From positions 3,590,001 through 3,654,000 of the forward strand of contig NZ_JQNL01000001.1 in NCBI RefSeq assembly GCF_000745235.1: 64,000 nucleotides of DNA, read 5' to 3'. The translations under genes were made by a program, and so were the position numbers. Under the pieces are notes generated by a model that saw only the letters and a list, made by a program, of their open reading frames with translations, had not been told where the DNA came from and ran no database searches. Source of the stretch: Luteibacter mycovicinus. Lineage in GTDB: Bacteria > Pseudomonadota > Gammaproteobacteria > Xanthomonadales > Rhodanobacteraceae. Each line of letters starts with the position of its first letter. Within the stretch, counting starts at the first letter, position 1. This document shows positions 62,593 through 64,000 of this stretch, one piece after another.

Positions 62593-63126
62593 CTAAGCAT
62601 TTCGTGAAGGACGGCGGGAGCAGGCGGTGGCATCGTCCGACGGAGCGGTGTCGCGCCGGACGCGACCCGCATTGGATATGACGATGCTGAGCGCTGTCTG
62701 CGGCTTGCCGCGCAGGCAGAGGGTGATCCGCTGGTTGCCGCCGCCAGCGCTTCCATCCGGCTGAAAGTCGATCACGGGCGGCTTGCCGTGTCGGGCGGAT
62801 GCGATGCGCGCTGGGACAACGTCGGACGCGTCGAAAAGAGCGAGGACATCCCGGTCGCGTGAAATCCAGCCATGATTCCAGCCCGAAGCGGACGAACAGG
62901 TCCGCCCATCCGCACTGGCGCACACACGGGTGGAATGTCCGCGGCGGATGGCGGTGGCCCTGGCCCGCTCCAGAGAACCGAAAAGGGCATCCCCGGTCGC
63001 CCTGAGCTGATATCGCCCGATGGCCTCCCCGGCACCGCATACCGCGGCCACGGCAAGCACGGCCGTCACGGCCAGGACGGTCATCAGTTCCGGCAGGGTG
63101 AAACCCTTAGGGGGCCAGGGAGGCAT
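62593..63126 (-). CDS. FimT/GspH-type pseudopilin
   Basis: This 177-residue protein has the type IV prepilin leader MPPWPPKG and the cleavage/methylation segment FTLPELMTVLAVTAVL with Glu at +5. A GspH/FimT-like body follows, with ATAIRRGHSTRVCAS and a C-terminal IVISNAGRVRR. It is a minor pseudopilin of type IV pili or of a type II secretion system. No other pilus gene is within the window, so the machine it serves is not determined. Confidence 0.88.
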   Translation of the reverse strand: MPPWPPKGFTLPELMTVLAVTAVLAVAAVCGAGEAIGRYQLRATGDALFGSLERARATAIRRGHSTRVCASADGRTCSSASGWNHGWISRDRDVLALFDASDVVPARIASARHGKPPVIDFQPDGSAGGGNQRITLCLRGKPQTALSIVISNAGRVRRDTAPSDDATACSRRPSRNA

Positions 63127-63167
63127 GGCGGCTCGCGTCCGGGAGGGGAGGGCGCCTGATCGTGACT

Positions 63168-63186
63168 GCTGACACCTGCTGTCAGC
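63168..63186. promoter_or_regulatory. Palindrome upstream of uvrB
   Basis: GCTGACA-CCTGC-TGTCAGC is a perfect seven-base inverted repeat 75 bases before uvrB and 42 bases before the divergent fimT start. It could be an operator or a hairpin. Spacing of CTG and CAG is 11, not the 10 of the classical LexA box. Confidence 0.4.
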
Positions 63187-63260
63187 TGTAGGGGGAAGAC
63201 GTCACGTCATGTAGGCGCTGGAGCTTTAAACTCGACCTCCGAACCAGCATATCGTCAGCC

Positions 63261-64000
63261 ATGACCGATCGCTTTCAGCTCGTTTCCCCGTACAAGCCCT
63301 CCGGCGACCAGCCCGAGGCCATTCGTCGCCTGACCGAGGGTTTCGAGTCCGGCCTGGCCGCGCAGACCCTGCTCGGCGTGACGGGCTCAGGCAAGACCTA
63401 CACGATCGCCAACGTGGTCGAGCAGATTCAGAAGCCGACCATCGTGCTGGCGCCGAACAAGACGCTGGCGGCGCAGCTGTACGGTGAGTTCAAGGAGTTC
63501 TTCCCGCATAACGCCGTGGAGTATTTCGTCAGCTACTACGACTACTACCAGCCGGAAGCCTACGTGGTTGCCTCGGACACCTTCATCGAGAAGGACTCGA
63601 GCATCAATGACCACATCGAGCAGATGCGGCTGGCCGCGACGAAGGCGCTGCTTTCACGCCGCGATTCACTGATCGTGGCGACGGTGTCGGCGATCTACGG
63701 TCTGGGTGACCCCGAGGACTACATGAGCCTCCGGTTGATCCTGTCGCGTGGTGAGCATATCGCCCAGCGTGCGCTCATCAAGCAGCTGACCGAGCTGCAG
63801 TACGTGCGCAATGAAATGGAGTTGCGGCGCGGTACGTATCGCGTGCGCGGCGAGGTGATCGATGTGTTTCCGGCGGAATCGGAAGCGGAGGCACTGCGCA
63901 TCGAACTGTTCGATGGCGACGTGGAGAACCTCTCGCTTTTCGACCCTCTGACGGGTGAAGTGCTGCGCAAGGTGCCTCGCTACACCGTCTATCCGAAGAC
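63261..64000 (+). CDS. uvrB: UvrB excinuclease subunit, N-terminal part
   Basis: The first 246 residues of UvrB are present: Walker [15 protein letters not shown] (about 38-51), [15 protein letters not shown], the damage-wedging beta hairpin with [11 protein letters not shown], and DPEDYMSLR. UvrB is the damage-verifying helicase of nucleotide excision repair. The gene continues past the window's right edge. Confidence 0.97.
   Translation, partial: MTDRFQLVSPYKPSGDQPEAIRRLTEGFESGLAAQTLLGVTGSGKTYTIANVVEQIQKPTIVLAPNKTLAAQLYGEFKEFFPHNAVEYFVSYYDYYQPEAYVVASDTFIEKDSSINDHIEQMRLAATKALLSRRDSLIVATVSAIYGLGDPEDYMSLRLILSRGEHIAQRALIKQLTELQYVRNEMELRRGTYRVRGEVIDVFPAESEAEALRIELFDGDVENLSLFDPLTGEVLRKVPRYTVYPK

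Noticed and set aside
63167..63187. LexA box before uvrB
   Set aside because: CTG and CAG are separated by 11 bases instead of 10, and the interior is not AT-rich, so it is listed only as an unassigned palindrome.
1..64000. CRISPR array, rRNA operon, complete insertion sequence or prophage
   Set aside because: No regularly spaced identical repeats with unique spacers, no rRNA-like stretch, and no transposase or integrase gene were found.

Overview
The window is high-GC, densely coded chromosomal DNA. The gene content (petABC-sspA-sspB, miaB-phoH-ybeY-corC, purEK, sodB beside a CGFS glutaredoxin, DUF1631 next to nadC, Oar-type TonB receptors) and a GTAGGAGC-type REP family point to a gammaproteobacterium of the Lysobacterales/Xanthomonadales. 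Rhodanobacteraceae such as Luteibacter or Dyella are the best guess. The lineage is an inference from content; no rRNA is present.

Bases 1-27,214 hold most of a type VI secretion system (T6SS). The first run of genes reads tssB(end)-tssC-hcp-tssE-tssF-tssG-tssH(clpV)-[ADP-ribosyltransferase-like gene]-[518-aa unknown]-vgrG-[DUF6931-like]-tagH(FHA)-tssK-tssL(+OmpA)-tssM-tagF-pppA-ppkA(+FGE)-[107-aa membrane protein]. Many stop and start codons overlap as ATGA or GTGA, so this is very probably one operon. On the opposite strand a LysR-type regulator overlaps the start of tssA. TssB/C form the sheath, Hcp/VgrG the tube and spike, TssE/F/G/K the baseplate, TssL/M the inner-membrane complex, ClpV recycles the sheath, and PpkA/PppA/TagH/TagF are the threonine-phosphorylation switch. 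No TssJ lipoprotein and no PAAR gene were seen. The most striking item is the gene after clpV. It carries the three sequence regions of cholera/pertussis-type ADP-ribosyltransferases behind a proline-rich linker, so it is a candidate effector.

Bases 27,700-49,923 are housekeeping: a DUF4105 membrane protein, the corC-ybeY-phoH-miaB operon, a lytic transglycosylase convergent with a DegS-type protease, the cytochrome bc1 operon with sspA/sspB, DUF3301, nadC, DUF1631, Trm112-like, purEK, sodB, a monothiol glutaredoxin, two small metabolic/membrane genes, and a fused acyltransferase resembling the bifunctional ornithine-lipid synthase OlsF. A roughly 350-bp composite inverted repeat lies between purK and sodB.

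Bases 50,000-57,100 carry two large TonB-dependent receptors with long AT-richer leaders. The second has a perfect CRP/Clp-type operator (TGTGA-N6-TCACA) upstream. A 24-bp tandem repeat runs directly into a perfect REP dimer between the two.

Bases 57,100-64,000 carry ppnN, DUF3309, a 44-aa proline-rich small protein, a 3-methyladenine DNA glycosylase, a DUF2845-like protein, a divergent AraC/SDR pair, a truncated glyoxalase-fold gene cut by a small coiled-coil/membrane gene, tRNA-Asn, a FimT/GspH pseudopilin and the start of uvrB. REP elements recur through the window. One is read in frame inside tagH, and another supplies the stop codons of two convergent genes.
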